The notes below the pieces were generated by a model. It saw only the letters and a list, made by a program, of their open reading frames with translations. It searched no databases and was not told the origin of the DNA. The translations under genes were made by a program, and so were the position numbers. From positions 2,232,001 to 2,296,000 of the forward strand of contig NZ_CP017479.1 in the NCBI RefSeq assembly GCF_001761465.1: DNA of 64,000 bases, in the 5' to 3' direction. This DNA is from Flavobacterium gilvum. Lineage in GTDB: Bacteria > Bacteroidota > Bacteroidia > Flavobacteriales > Flavobacteriaceae. Of the stretch, positions 33,104-41,691 are shown piece after piece; positions within the stretch are counted from its first letter, which is position 1; the number at the start of each line of letters is the position of its first letter.

Positions 33104-34573
33104 ATGGGCATAGTATTAAACCAGTCGTTTAAAAACACAATAATTACCTATATCGGTTTTGGAATTGGAGGAATAAGTACACTATTTTTATTTCCTCCTA
33201 TTTTAGGGAAAACATTTTATGGATTGTCTAATTATATTTTGTCTTGTGCCAATGTGATAATGCCTTTGTTTGCCATTGGCATGCAAAACACTCTGGTAAA
33301 GTTTTATTCCCAGTGTAAATCAGAGAAAGAGCGAAATGAGTTTTTATCCTTTACAGTATTATTTCCTATTTTATTAATCGTTCTGATTATCTTGATTGGT
33401 TTGTGTTTTTATGATGAGATTTCCTTTTTTGTAACCAAAAAGAATCCTATTGTAAAAGATTTTATCTGGCTTATTCCTGTCATTGGAATCTGTATGGCTT
33501 ATTTTGAAATTTTTTATGCCTGGGCCAGAGTTCACATGTATTCAGTATTTGGTAATTTCATTAAAGAAGTAGGGTTGCGGTTGTTTTCGTTAATTGCTCT
33601 TTTTGGGATTTACTTTAAATGGATTACGGCAGTTGATTTTATTTATTTGACTGCTGGAATTTACCTTGTTGCATTTTTGGTAACAATGTTTTATGCCTTT
33701 CGAATCAAAAAACCAGTTTTCCAGTTTACAATACCTCATAATGTTAAGTCAATTTTGGAGTATACATCCTATATTATTTTGTCGGGCAGTGTCGCAAATT
33801 TGCTTTTGGATGGAGATAAAATAATGCTGAATCAGTATATGAAGATTGAGAACATTGCATTTTATTCTGTTGCGACCTACATCGCATTGGTGATTTCGGT
33901 GCCAAGCCGTGCGATGCACCAAATTGTTTATCCAATCACAGCAAAATTGATGCATGATAATAAACACGATGAGTTAAATGATTTGTATAAAAAAACGTCA
34001 ATTAATTTGCAGATAGTTGGTGGGTTTGTGATGCTTTGTATTTTCGTTAATATCGACCAGTTATACGAAATGATGCCTGCTGAATATCGTGGGGGAATTG
34101 TGGTGGTTTTTATGATCGGGTTGTCCAAATACTTTGATTTAATATTGGGCAATAATAACGCTATTATTTTTAACTCAAAATATTATCGTGCCGTTTTGTT
34201 CCTTGGAGTTGGTTTAGTGATTTTGACAGTGATTCTGAATATGATTTTTATTCCTTTATTGGGGATAATTGGTTCTGCAATTGCCACTTTATTGTCAATT
34301 ACTTGTTATAGTATAGCCAAATTGCTTTTTGTTGTAAAACGCATGCATTTGTACCCATTTACAAAAGAAACGTTGCATTCTATTGCGATTACTTTTGTTG
34401 TGTTTTTAATGTTTTATTTTTGGAAATTTCCAGTGAATCCTATTATCGGTATTTGTCTAAAATCAATTTTAGTTACTATTGTTTATGTAATTGTTAATTA
34501 TAAGTTTGTCGTTTCTCCTGAAATTAATCAAACTTTGGATAAAGTTCTTTTTAAGTTAAAGAGTAGTAAATAG
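33104..34573 (+). CDS. Polysaccharide flippase, Wzx/MATE-like
   Basis: 489 residues with about 12-14 membrane helices. The N-terminal ITYIGFGIGGISTLFLFP segment and the mid-protein loop LLLDGDKIMLNQYM (about 228-241) are typical of the polysaccharide-synthesis (PST/Wzx) exporter family. It would flip a lipid-linked sugar chain across the inner membrane. It pairs with the GT4 gene 40 bp upstream. The specific glycan is unknown, and no polymerase gene is adjacent. Confidence 0.83.
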   Translation: MGIVLNQSFKNTIITYIGFGIGGISTLFLFPPILGKTFYGLSNYILSCANVIMPLFAIGMQNTLVKFYSQCKSEKERNEFLSFTVLFPILLIVLIILIGLCFYDEISFFVTKKNPIVKDFIWLIPVIGICMAYFEIFYAWARVHMYSVFGNFIKEVGLRLFSLIALFGIYFKWITAVDFIYLTAGIYLVAFLVTMFYAFRIKKPVFQFTIPHNVKSILEYTSYIILSGSVANLLLDGDKIMLNQYMKIENIAFYSVATYIALVISVPSRAMHQIVYPITAKLMHDNKHDELNDLYKKTSINLQIVGGFVMLCIFVNIDQLYEMMPAEYRGGIVVVFMIGLSKYFDLILGNNNAIIFNSKYYRAVLFLGVGLVILTVILNMIFIPLLGIIGSAIATLLSITCYSIAKLLFVVKRMHLYPFTKETLHSIAITFVVFLMFYFWKFPVNPIIGICLKSILVTIVYVIVNYKFVVSPEINQTLDKVLFKLKSSK

Positions 34574-34645
34574 TTTTGGTTCTGTTGATCAGAGACTTGA
34601 GTTTTTTTCTTAAAATAAATTTTCAAATTTTCGAGTTAGTTTTTT

Positions 34646-34653
34646 TATATTTG
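34646..34653 (+). promoter_or_regulatory. -7 element TATATTTG for the MscS-like remnant
   Basis: It matches TAnnTTTG and ends 22 bp before ATG 34676. Confidence 0.5.
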
Positions 34654-34675
34654 AGGAGTATGGTTTTAATGAGGT

Positions 34676-35409
34676 ATGAATATTGCAGGCATTTTTAATG
34701 AATTAATGGAAAAACATTCGAACATGATAAAATTTAAAACTCTATTATTACAGCTGTTTCTAGGATGTTCTTTTTTAGTGTTTTCAAAGTCCCAAACGAA
34801 TGGAAATGCCAATGTTGGAGAAAATCAAGCTGAAAGCGGGGTTTTTTATCAAAAAAATGATAATTCAAAAGGATATCCTGTAGATCCGTTTGATGATACT
34901 TTGTTCCTTGTTTATAATAGAATTGGTGTCTTTAGTGCCGAAAGTCGTGCTCAAGCCATAACAAAAAGAATTGAAATGCTTTCTAAAGATCCTCTTTTTA
35001 GAAAAGATTCTTTGCGAATATGCAAATCAGATTTTGGTTTAGAAATTGTTTATAACACTGATTTTGTTGTCATGTCAGTTACTGATTCTGATGGAAAAAA
35101 AATGGGAAATACTAATTTTGAGTTGGCCCAAAAAAATCTTGCTATTATTCAGAAGGCAGTACTTTTTCATAAAGAAAATAATTTGGTAACCAATTGGATA
35201 AAAAGTTTAGGAATCCTATTCTTGGTTCTTATGGGAGTCTTTGTAATAGTATTTTCTTTCCAAAAACGATTCAAAAAACTTTAATTTTATCGCAACGTTA
35301 TTTAGGATTGAATCGTTTTCGAAAGAAAATTGCTATATTTTCTTTGTTTAAAAATCATTTCAACGACTATTTTTACTTTTTCCTGTTATGTTTGTTGTTA
35401 ATTGATTGA
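34676..35409 (+). pseudogene. Remnant of an MscS-type mechanosensitive channel gene
   Basis: The first 202 codons (to a stop at 35284) look like the periplasmic N-terminal region and first membrane helix of the larger Bacteroidota MscS proteins: signal-like start at 34724, DTLFLVYNRIGVFSAESRAQAI, DPLFRKDSLRI, then LGILFLVLMGVFVIVF. The channel core is missing. A second frame (35194-35409) continues with a hydrophobic, family-like stretch (FYFFLLCLLLI) before another stop. I read this as a frameshifted and truncated gene. Family similarity is from memory; a genuine short membrane protein cannot be excluded. Confidence 0.5.
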
Positions 35410-35481
35410 TAATAAATAACTTAGCCTAGTTGCTTTTAAATATCACTAAAAGTGGGTATTGTAGGTTTCTTATTTGTCGGT

Positions 35482-35489
35482 TAATTTTG
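35482..35489 (+). promoter_or_regulatory. -7 element TAATTTTG for the 98-aa protein gene
   Basis: It matches TAnnTTTG and lies 49 bp before ATG 35539. Confidence 0.5.
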
Positions 35490-35538
35490 TGTATTCTCAA
35501 AGATCTGTCTAATGCTTATCTGAATTAATATACAAAAG

Positions 35539-35835
35539 ATGAAAAGCCATTTAATTAATCAGGAAAAATTAAATCTGTTTACAAAAATTATTTCAAAAAA
35601 AATTAATAACGGATTTGTAGTTGTAGAACGTAATGATAAATTACCTTTTACCATTTTATACAAGGAAGGAAGAAAAATAAATCACGGTCTCAATTTTTTT
35701 GCTTTTTGTGCTACACTCGGAATGTGGTCTTTGCCTTGGTTATACCTGACAAGGGTTGTTGCCAAAGACAAGAAGGTGATGATTGCAATTGATGAAGATG
35801 GAAATATTTTTGAAGAAAACTGTTATTTAGGTTAA
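35539..35835 (+). CDS. Small membrane protein of unknown function, 98 aa
   Basis: Charged N-terminal 55 residues, one hydrophobic segment (FFAFCATLGMWSLPWLYLT, about 55-73), then a short acidic tail (IAIDEDGNIFEE). No family is recognised. The sequence has normal codon use for the window, its own promoter element and a word-repeat element after it. It could be a phage-type or stress membrane peptide, but nothing supports a specific role. Confidence 0.6.
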   Translation: MKSHLINQEKLNLFTKIISKKINNGFVVVERNDKLPFTILYKEGRKINHGLNFFAFCATLGMWSLPWLYLTRVVAKDKKVMIAIDEDGNIFEENCYLG

Positions 35836-35870
35836 ATCACAATTTTGTTATGCAAATACTATTACAATAG

Positions 35871-35950
35871 ATTGCCACAGATTGGCTTGACGGAACTTAG
35901 TTTCAAAAAATAGATTGAATTAGTAAATAATCTGTAAATCTGTGGCAAAT
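35871..35950. repeat. Word-repeat inverted element (words CCACAGATT / AATCTGTGG)
   Basis: Arms 35871-35883 (ATTGCCACAGATT) and 35937-35950 (AATCTGTGGCAAAT) pair at 12-13 positions; AATCTGT words repeat inside. It lies between converging genes, next to the uvrA terminator, and shares the CACAGATT core with the element at 19613-19752. Confidence 0.6.
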
Positions 35951-36002
35951 TTTTAAGAATTTTGATTCTGTATCAATTTGGTACTTTTACAGACGGACAT
36001 AA

Positions 36003-36039
36003 AAAAAAGCTATCACAGATTAATTGTGATGGCTTTTTT
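36003..36039. terminator. Terminator of uvrA (bidirectional)
   Basis: A hairpin GCTATCACA/TGTGATGGC with a 7-nt loop, flanked by A6 and T6 runs, lies 24 bp after the uvrA stop on the minus strand. Confidence 0.8.
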
Positions 36040-36062
36040 ATTGTTAAGAAAAATTTGAATAT

Positions 36063-38858
36063 CTATAGCTTTTCTTTCAGGTATTTTGCCGTGATTGATT
36101 TTTTATTTTTCACGATATCTTCGGGAGTTCCTACAGCAAGTAACAGACCTCCATTTTCGCCTCCTTCGGGACCCAAATCGATAACCCAATCTGCACATTT
36201 TATTAAATCAAGATTGTGTTCTATAACAAGAATCGAATGTCCTTTTTCGATTAAAGCATCAAAGGAAGCCATTAGTTTTTTGATGTCATGAAAATGCAAT
36301 CCTGTTGTAGGCTCGTCAAAAACAAAAAGAGCTTTTTCTTTAATGGTTCCTTTTACCAAAAATGAAGCCAGTTTGATACGTTGCGCTTCCCCTCCGGAAA
36401 GTGTTGATGAGGATTGTCCCAATTGTACATAACCTAAGCCTACATCTTGTAAAGGTTGCAGTTTTTGGATAACTTTAGTTTGTTTGTTTTTTTCAAAGAA
36501 AGCAATAGAATCATCGATCGTCATTGTTAGGATGTCATTAATGTTCTTTCCGTCAAAAGTTACTTCCAGTATTTCTTTCTTGAAACGCTTTCCGTTACAG
36601 GTTTCGCAAGGCAGTTGCACATCGGCCATGAAAACCATTTCGACATTTATCGATCCTTCGCCTTTGCAGGTTTCGCATCTTCCACCATCAACATTAAAAG
36701 AGAAATGCTTGGCTTGGTAACCTCTTACTTTAGAAAGTTTTTCTTTGGCATACAACTCTCGAATATCATCATAAGCTTTGATGTAAGTTACTGGATTGGA
36801 ACGGGAACTTCTACCAATAGGGTTTTGATCTACATATTCGATGTGTTTTATTTGTGAAAAAGAACCTGAAAGCTCACTGAATTGTCCCGCTTTTTCTCCT
36901 GCATTATCCAGTTTTTTCTGCATGGCAGGGAAGAGGATTTTTTTGACAAGCGTACTTTTTCCACTACCGGAAACTCCTGTGATAACGGTTAAAACATCTA
37001 ATGGGAAAGTAACATCGATATTTTGTAAATTGTTTTCTCTAGCTCCTTTTATTTCGATAAAATTTTTAAAAGGGCGTCGTTTTTTTGGAACAGAAATTTC
37101 TAAATCACCATTGAGATATTGAGCCGTGAGCGAAGTCGAACGAAGGATTTCGTCATAAGTGCCCTGAGCCACCAAATTCCCTCCAAAGGTTCCTGCTTCT
37201 GGCCCTATGTCGATAATCATATCGGCAGCTTTCATAATGTCTTCGTCGTGTTCTACAACGATTACAGTATTGCCTAGGTCACGGAGAGATAATAAAACAT
37301 TTATCAGGCGTTCTGTGTCTTTTGGGTGCAAACCAATGCTAGGTTCATCCAGAATGTACATAGACCCCACAAGGCTACTTCCTAATGAGGTAGCCAAATT
37401 AATACGTTGTGATTCTCCACCCGAAAGCGTTGACGAATTTCGGTTTAGAGTCAAATAATTTAAACCAACTTCGGTAAGGAAAGAAAGTCTATTGTTAATT
37501 TCGATTAATAATCGTTTGGCGATTTGTTTTTCGTATTCGTTCAGGTCAATGTTTTTGAAAAAATCAACTAAATGTTTGATGGGCAAATCCACCAAATCTG
37601 ATACTGTTTTACCATTGATTTTTACATACGAGGCTTCAATTCGTAATCGTTTCCCTTTGCAGACATGGCATTTGGTTTTGCCTCTGTAACGGGAAAGCAT
37701 TACTCTGTTCTGAATCTTGTAATTTTTTTCTTCTAGTTCTTTGAAAAAGTCATTCAACCCCTGAAAATATTTATTTCCGGTCCAAATCAGGTCTTTTTGT
37801 TCATCTGTCAGTTGAAAAAAAGGCTTGTGAATCGGGAAATCAAATTTATAGGCATGATTTACCAATTCGTCCCGAAACCAACTCATGCTTTCACCGCGCC
37901 AAGGAAATATCGCATTTTCAAAAACAGAAAGAGAGGTATTGGGAACGACCAAATCGGCATCAATTCCTATGGTATTTCCGTAACCTTCACAAACCGGACA
38001 AGCGCCATAAGGGTTGTTGAAACTGAATAAGTGAACATTGGGTTCCAGAAAAGTGATGTCGTCCAATTCGAAATTATTCGAAAACGAAAGCTTGGTATCC
38101 GAGTTTAGTTCCTGCAAATAACAAATTCCTTTTCCTTCAAAAAAAGCGGTTTGCACAGCATCAGATAATCGGTTGTAAAATTCCTCTTCGTCTTTTACCA
38201 CGATTCGGTCTATGATGAGTAAAATATCTTTATGGTCTAACGAATGTTGTTCGGCTGGTGTAAAATCATCGAGACGAACCATTTCATTATTTACCAAAAT
38301 CCTTGCAAATCCTTGTTGCAAAAGTACTTTTAGTTTTTCTTCCAGCTGTCTTCCTTCTTCTAGATGAATAGGAGCAAGGAGTAACCATTTGCTGTTTGGT
38401 TCAAAATTTTTGACTTCATTGACAACATCAGTAACAGTTTGTTTTTTTACTTCCCTTCCGGAAATAGGGGAATACGTTCTTCCAATTCTCGCATACAATA
38501 ATTTGATGTAATCGTATATTTCTGTAGAAGTTCCTACAGTTGAACGGGCATTGGTGGTGTTTACTTTTTGCTCAATTGCAATGGCCGGGGCAATTCCTTT
38601 GATATATTCTACTTTTGGTTTATCCAATCTCCCCAGGAATTGTCTGGCATAGGAAGATAAACTTTCTACATAACGACGCTGTCCTTCGGCATACAAAGTG
38701 TCAAAAGCCAAACTGGATTTACCAGAGCCTGAAAGTCCTGTGATTACAACAAGTTTGTTTCTTGGAATTGCAACGTCTACATTTTTTAAGTTGTGAACCT
38801 GCGCACCTTTTATGATTATGTTTTTCTTTGGGTCGAGTTTAGAAATATCAATCGGCAT
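36063..38858 (-). CDS. uvrA: Excinuclease ABC subunit A
   Basis: 931 residues from ATG 38858; a promoter 18 bp upstream overlaps the longer in-frame start. UvrA has two ABC ATPase halves with Walker [13 protein letters not shown] (about 41-52) and [10 protein letters not shown] (about 630-640), signatures [12 protein letters not shown] and [11 protein letters not shown], and zinc-finger [16 protein letters not shown] and [16 protein letters not shown] motifs. It recognises bulky DNA lesions with UvrB. Around 37127-37145 the gene contains the dispersed word GTGAGCGAAGTCGAACGA within the codons for RSTSLTA, where relatives encode a similar but different segment. It is a single gene. Confidence 0.95.
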   Translation of the reverse strand: MPIDISKLDPKKNIIIKGAQVHNLKNVDVAIPRNKLVVITGLSGSGKSSLAFDTLYAEGQRRYVESLSSYARQFLGRLDKPKVEYIKGIAPAIAIEQKVNTTNARSTVGTSTEIYDYIKLLYARIGRTYSPISGREVKKQTVTDVVNEVKNFEPNSKWLLLAPIHLEEGRQLEEKLKVLLQQGFARILVNNEMVRLDDFTPAEQHSLDHKDILLIIDRIVVKDEEEFYNRLSDAVQTAFFEGKGICYLQELNSDTKLSFSNNFELDDITFLEPNVHLFSFNNPYGACPVCEGYGNTIGIDADLVVPNTSLSVFENAIFPWRGESMSWFRDELVNHAYKFDFPIHKPFFQLTDEQKDLIWTGNKYFQGLNDFFKELEEKNYKIQNRVMLSRYRGKTKCHVCKGKRLRIEASYVKINGKTVSDLVDLPIKHLVDFFKNIDLNEYEKQIAKRLLIEINNRLSFLTEVGLNYLTLNRNSSTLSGGESQRINLATSLGSSLVGSMYILDEPSIGLHPKDTERLINVLLSLRDLGNTVIVVEHDEDIMKAADMIIDIGPEAGTFGGNLVAQGTYDEILRSTSLTAQYLNGDLEISVPKKRRPFKNFIEIKGARENNLQNIDVTFPLDVLTVITGVSGSGKSTLVKKILFPAMQKKLDNAGEKAGQFSELSGSFSQIKHIEYVDQNPIGRSSRSNPVTYIKAYDDIRELYAKEKLSKVRGYQAKHFSFNVDGGRCETCKGEGSINVEMVFMADVQLPCETCNGKRFKKEILEVTFDGKNINDILTMTIDDSIAFFEKNKQTKVIQKLQPLQDVGLGYVQLGQSSSTLSGGEAQRIKLASFLVKGTIKEKALFVFDEPTTGLHFHDIKKLMASFDALIEKGHSILVIEHNLDLIKCADWVIDLGPEGGENGGLLLAVGTPEDIVKNKKSITAKYLKEKL

Positions 38859-38876
38859 ACTGAAAATGAATTTCCA

Positions 38877-38884
38877 CAAAAGTA
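38877..38884 (-). promoter_or_regulatory. -7 element TACTTTTG for uvrA
   Basis: It matches TAnnTTTG on the minus strand, ends 18 bp before ATG 38858, and overlaps the other candidate start at 38879. Confidence 0.7.
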
Positions 38885-39102
38885 CTCAATTTTAATGTGA
38901 GATTGTGGAAAGAATTATAACCAAAACTTGTTTTTTGGGACACTTTTTTCAGATTTTTACTTGTTTTGCACTTAATTATGTTAATTGAATTTTATATCGA
39001 ATTATTTTAAGCAATTAGCATGTATTATTTTGTATTACAGTATGTTGTGTTTTGGTTTTTTGTTAAAAAAAAATTTTTAATTATTGAAAAAAACTAAAAA
39101 AA

Positions 39103-39116
39103 ATGATAATTATCAT
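39103..39116. promoter_or_regulatory. Perfect palindrome ATGATAATTATCAT upstream of the ECF sigma gene
   Basis: A 14-bp perfect palindrome immediately upstream of the -33 element. The TGATAATTATCA core recalls Fur/DtxR-type operator halves, but only one copy is present. The rest of the 394-bp gap between uvrA and the sigma gene is AT-rich with no other gene. Confidence 0.4.
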
Positions 39117-39123
39117 ATTTTTT

Positions 39124-39156
39124 TTTGCTACTTTTAATAATTATTTGTTAAGTTTG
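39124..39156 (+). promoter_or_regulatory. Promoter of the ECF sigma gene (TTTG, 21 bp, TAAGTTTG)
   Basis: A -33 TTTG (39124-39127) and -7 TAAGTTTG (39149-39156) lie 21 bp apart, close to the Bacteroidota consensus. An inverted pair TTATTTG/CAAATAA straddles the -7 element. The start codon is 96 bp downstream. Confidence 0.6.
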
Positions 39157-39252
39157 GCAAATAATTAACTTAATACTCCCATAAGCCTATAGCAAAGAAT
39201 TACTTTTTAGAACATATCCCCAAAAACTAACTAAATCTAAAAAGACGTTGCT

Positions 39253-39837
39253 ATGGTAAGTTTACAAAAATCAGATGCTTTATTGGTGAAGGACTATATG
39301 TCTGGAGACGAAAGCGCTTTGGCTGTGCTAATAAAAAGGCACGAATCCAAGGTTTATGGATTCATTTACTCTAAAGTGGCCGATAGAGAGATTTCAAATG
39401 ATATCTTTCAGGACACATTTATTAAAGTTATCAAAACTTTAAAAACGAATTCTTATAATGAAGAAGGTAAATTTTTGCCTTGGATAATGAGAATTGCTCA
39501 CAATTTAATTATCGATTTTTATAGAAAATCCAAAAAGATGCCACTCTTTAGAGAAACCGAAGATTTTTCTATTTTTTCTATAATGTCCGATGATTCTCTT
39601 ACTATTGAAAACAGAATTATTGCCGATCAAGTCGAAGTTGATATTCGTAGATTGGTAGAGGAACTTCCAACAGATCAAAAAGAGGTTTTGATTATGCGCA
39701 TGTACCAAGACATGAGTTTCAAAGAAATCTCCGAAACTACTGGCGTGAGTATTAATACGGCATTGGGAAGAATGCGTTATGCTATATTGAATTTGAGAAA
39801 AATTATTGAAAAACATCAAATCGTATTAACAAATTGA
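39253..39837 (+). CDS. RNA polymerase ECF-type sigma-70 factor
   Basis: 194 residues. Region 2 (about 24-95) includes SKVYGFIYSKVADREISNDIFQDTFIKVIK and PWIMRIAHNLIIDFYRKSKK. Region 4 (about 135-185) includes LPTDQKEVLIMRMYQDMSFKEISETTGVSINTALGRMRYA, described here in parts: helix-turn-helix with the invariant ISE..G.S..T..GR. Sigma regions 1 and 3 are absent, as in ECF factors. No anti-sigma gene is adjacent. A 47-residue gene follows 52 bp downstream and may be cotranscribed. Regulon unknown. Confidence 0.9.
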   Translation: MVSLQKSDALLVKDYMSGDESALAVLIKRHESKVYGFIYSKVADREISNDIFQDTFIKVIKTLKTNSYNEEGKFLPWIMRIAHNLIIDFYRKSKKMPLFRETEDFSIFSIMSDDSLTIENRIIADQVEVDIRRLVEELPTDQKEVLIMRMYQDMSFKEISETTGVSINTALGRMRYAILNLRKIIEKHQIVLTN

Positions 39838-39889
39838 CAATAAAGGGATAATTCTTCCGTTATAGTATTAAATAAAATTTATACTTCAT

Positions 39890-40033
39890 ATGGAAAAGAA
39901 TTACTCTAAATCATTGAAAACTTCTAAAAGGATGAAACCTGATAAAGAAGTAGTGTCTTTATTGTTGAATTACTCTAAAGCTTTGAAAATTGTAAAAATA
40001 GATGGTAGACTTTTCGAAGTTATAGCCAATTAA
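39890..40033 (+). CDS. 47-aa small basic protein downstream of the sigma factor
   Basis: An ATG at 39890 opens 47 codons ending at 40033: charged and helical, with an internal echo NYSKSLKTSKR (residues 4-14) and NYSKALKIVK (27-36). It lies between the sigma gene and a strong terminator with normal base composition. The spacing and placement suggest cotranscription and a regulatory role for the sigma factor, but nothing in the sequence proves it. It is too short to classify. Confidence 0.6.
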   Translation: MEKNYSKSLKTSKRMKPDKEVVSLLLNYSKALKIVKIDGRLFEVIAN

Positions 40034-40080
40034 TCAGATCTTTTTAGAAGATTTTTTACTTTTTTTATATAAATCAAATG

Positions 40081-40122
40081 ACAAATTTCACTACTGTATT
40101 TTAGAATAGTAGTGAAATTTGT
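40081..40122. terminator. Bidirectional terminator between sigma unit and nth
   Basis: A perfect 15-bp stem (ACAAATTTCACTACT and complement) with a 12-nt loop. It lies between the converging sigma-factor unit and nth. Confidence 0.85.
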
Positions 40123-40136
40123 TATTTATTGGTGTT

Positions 40137-40787
40137 TTACTTTTTTGAAAATTCGCTCAAGACAGATTTTCTGCCAATGGTTCTGGTGATGATATCTTTT
40201 TCCAAATTCCAACCTCGGGCCGGCGAATATTCACGTCCATACCAAATAATCTGAAGATGCAAATCATTCCATAATTCTTCTGGAAAAATACGTTTGGCGT
40301 CTTTTTCGGTTTGCACTACATTTTTGCCGTTGGTCAGATTCCATCGATACATTAATCTATGAATATGAGTGTCGACAGGGAAAGCGGGAACTCCAAACGC
40401 TTGAGACATCACCACACTGGCCGTTTTATGTCCTACAGCAGGTAATTCTTCTAGGGCTTCAAAACTTTGAGGCACTATTCCATTGTGTTTTTCAATCAAA
40501 ATTTTGGATAATCCATGAATCCCTTTTGATTTCATAGGCGACAAACCACAAGGACGAATGATTTCCTTAATTTCTTCCACCGACATTTTTATCATATCAT
40601 ACGGATTATCCGCTTTTGCAAAAAGCAAAGGTGTGATTTGATTCACACGGACATCTGTACATTGCGCCGAAAGCAGAACTGCAATCAGTAAAGTATACGG
40701 GTCTTTATGGTCTAAGGGAATAGGGATAGTAGGGTACAATTCGTTCAACGTGTTGATAACAAATGTTACGCGTTCCTGTTTGGTCAT
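40137..40787 (-). CDS. nth: Endonuclease III, form without the 4Fe-4S cluster
   Basis: 216 residues of the HhH-GPD superfamily: helix-hairpin-helix LPAVGHKTASVV with the catalytic Lys (about 116-127), catalytic Asp in FPVDTHIHRL (about 137-146). The C-terminal Cys-x6-Cys-x2-Cys-x5-Cys cluster motif of E. coli Nth is absent; the region reads YGREYSPARGWNLEKD and GRKSVL instead. It removes oxidised pyrimidines and nicks abasic sites in base-excision repair. Clusterless forms are known in the family, so activity is still likely. It is divergent from bcp across a word-repeat element. Confidence 0.87.
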   Translation of the reverse strand: MTKQERVTFVINTLNELYPTIPIPLDHKDPYTLLIAVLLSAQCTDVRVNQITPLLFAKADNPYDMIKMSVEEIKEIIRPCGLSPMKSKGIHGLSKILIEKHNGIVPQSFEALEELPAVGHKTASVVMSQAFGVPAFPVDTHIHRLMYRWNLTNGKNVVQTEKDAKRIFPEELWNDLHLQIIWYGREYSPARGWNLEKDIITRTIGRKSVLSEFSKK

Positions 40788-40796
40788 TTTTTTTTG

Positions 40797-40957
40797 AGTT
40801 GCTGAGTTACTAAGTTACAAAGTTGCAGAGTTGCAAAGTTACTAAGTTTTTTTTGAGACTCTAAGTTTTTGAGTTCCTAAGTTACGTCATATCTAATAAT
40901 CTAATAATCTAAAAATCTAAGAAACTTAGTAACTTAGCGACTTAGTAACTTGGTAAC
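40797..40957. repeat. Word-repeat inverted element (words AGTTACTAAGTT / AACTTAGTAACT)
   Basis: The left arm holds GAGTTACTAAGTTACAAAGTTGC-type words. The right arm has CTTAGTAACTTAGCGACTTAGTAACTT-type words that pair with it imperfectly. The middle has a third word set (ATCTAATAATCTAA). It lies between the divergent nth and bcp genes and ends about 10 bp before the bcp ATG, so it overlaps the bcp promoter region. Confidence 0.6.
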
Positions 40958-40966
40958 TTTAAAAAA

Positions 40967-41425
40967 ATGACTACAATAAAAATTGGAGATAAAGCACCTC
41001 AATTTTCTGGTGTTGATCAAAACGGAAAAACGCATCAATTGGCTGATTATAAAGGTGAAAAACTGGTGGTTTTCTTTTATCCAAAAGCCTCTACACCGGG
41101 CTGTACAACTGAAGCCTGTGATTTAAGGGATAATTTTGAACGTTTTCGGGCTAATAATTATGCGCTATTGGGTGTAAGTGCCGACAGTGCCAAAGCGCAG
41201 GCAAAGTTTAGTGATAAATACGATTTGCCTTTTCCTTTATTGGCCGATGAAGATAAGTCTGTTATTAATGTCTTTGGTGTTTGGGGGCCAAAAAAGTTTA
41301 TGGGAAGGGAATACGACGGAATTCACAGAACTACTTTTGTGATTGACGAAAACGGAATTATCGAGGATGTTATTACTGCCGTAAAGACCAAAGTACATGC
41401 AGAGCAAATATTAGGGAGTAAGTAG
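40967..41425 (+). CDS. bcp: Thioredoxin-dependent thiol peroxidase, BCP type
   Basis: 152 residues, 1-Cys/atypical 2-Cys peroxiredoxin of the PrxQ/BCP group. Peroxidatic Cys sits in KASTPGCTTEACDLRD (about residue 46) with the resolving Cys five residues later in the same helix. A conserved Arg and W lie further on (WGPKKFMGREYDGIHRTTFVID). It reduces hydrogen and alkyl hydroperoxides using thioredoxin in the cytoplasm. The second Flavo-1-like RNA element follows downstream on the same strand. Confidence 0.93.
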   Translation: MTTIKIGDKAPQFSGVDQNGKTHQLADYKGEKLVVFFYPKASTPGCTTEACDLRDNFERFRANNYALLGVSADSAKAQAKFSDKYDLPFPLLADEDKSVINVFGVWGPKKFMGREYDGIHRTTFVIDENGIIEDVITAVKTKVHAEQILGSK

Positions 41426-41480
41426 GTGTAATGTTTTTATGAATGAAAATATTCTTGTGTTTACTGAGCTTGAATAGGTC

Positions 41481-41594
41481 GCGTGAGTGATGGGAGTAAG
41501 TTACCGAAGTAACGCGGACAGCACGACCCCGTTGTGCAAAGGGGCGTATATATTCAACAGTTGATTGGCCCCTTTGTGCAACGGGGGCACGCCC
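41481..41594 (+). ncRNA. Flavo-1-like structured RNA element, copy 2
   Basis: Closing stem GCGTG/CACGC (41481-41485 with 41588-41592), small hairpin GTTAC-CGAA-GTAAC, the run GTAACGCGGACAGC, and a long hairpin whose 19-bp arms (41527-41545 and 41568-41586) pair perfectly. The conserved words match copy 1 at 24703-24820; the long hairpin has a different sequence but the same form. It lies 55 bp after the bcp stop. The class name is from memory. Confidence 0.6.
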
Positions 41595-41629
41595 AAATGA
41601 TGGATAAATGGAATCGGTTTTTTTAATAG

Positions 41630-41668
41630 AAAAATCCAGGAAAAACAGTATATCTTTCCTGGATTTTT
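41630..41668. terminator. Terminator of the 487-aa gene
   Basis: A perfect 14-bp stem (AAAAATCCAGGAAA and complement) with an 11-nt loop. It lies just after the stop of the leftward gene; T runs flank it on both strands. Confidence 0.8.
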
Positions 41669-41691
41669 TATAAAATTTGAAACTTTATAAC

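Noticed and set aside
34676..35284. A complete 202-aa lipoprotein or signalling protein
   Set aside because: The similarity pattern to the N-terminal part of larger MscS proteins and the hydrophobic continuation in another frame fit a broken gene better, though not with certainty.
39103..39116. A canonical Fur box
   Set aside because: Only a 14-bp palindrome is present; the 19-bp three-hexamer arrangement is not, and no iron gene is nearby.
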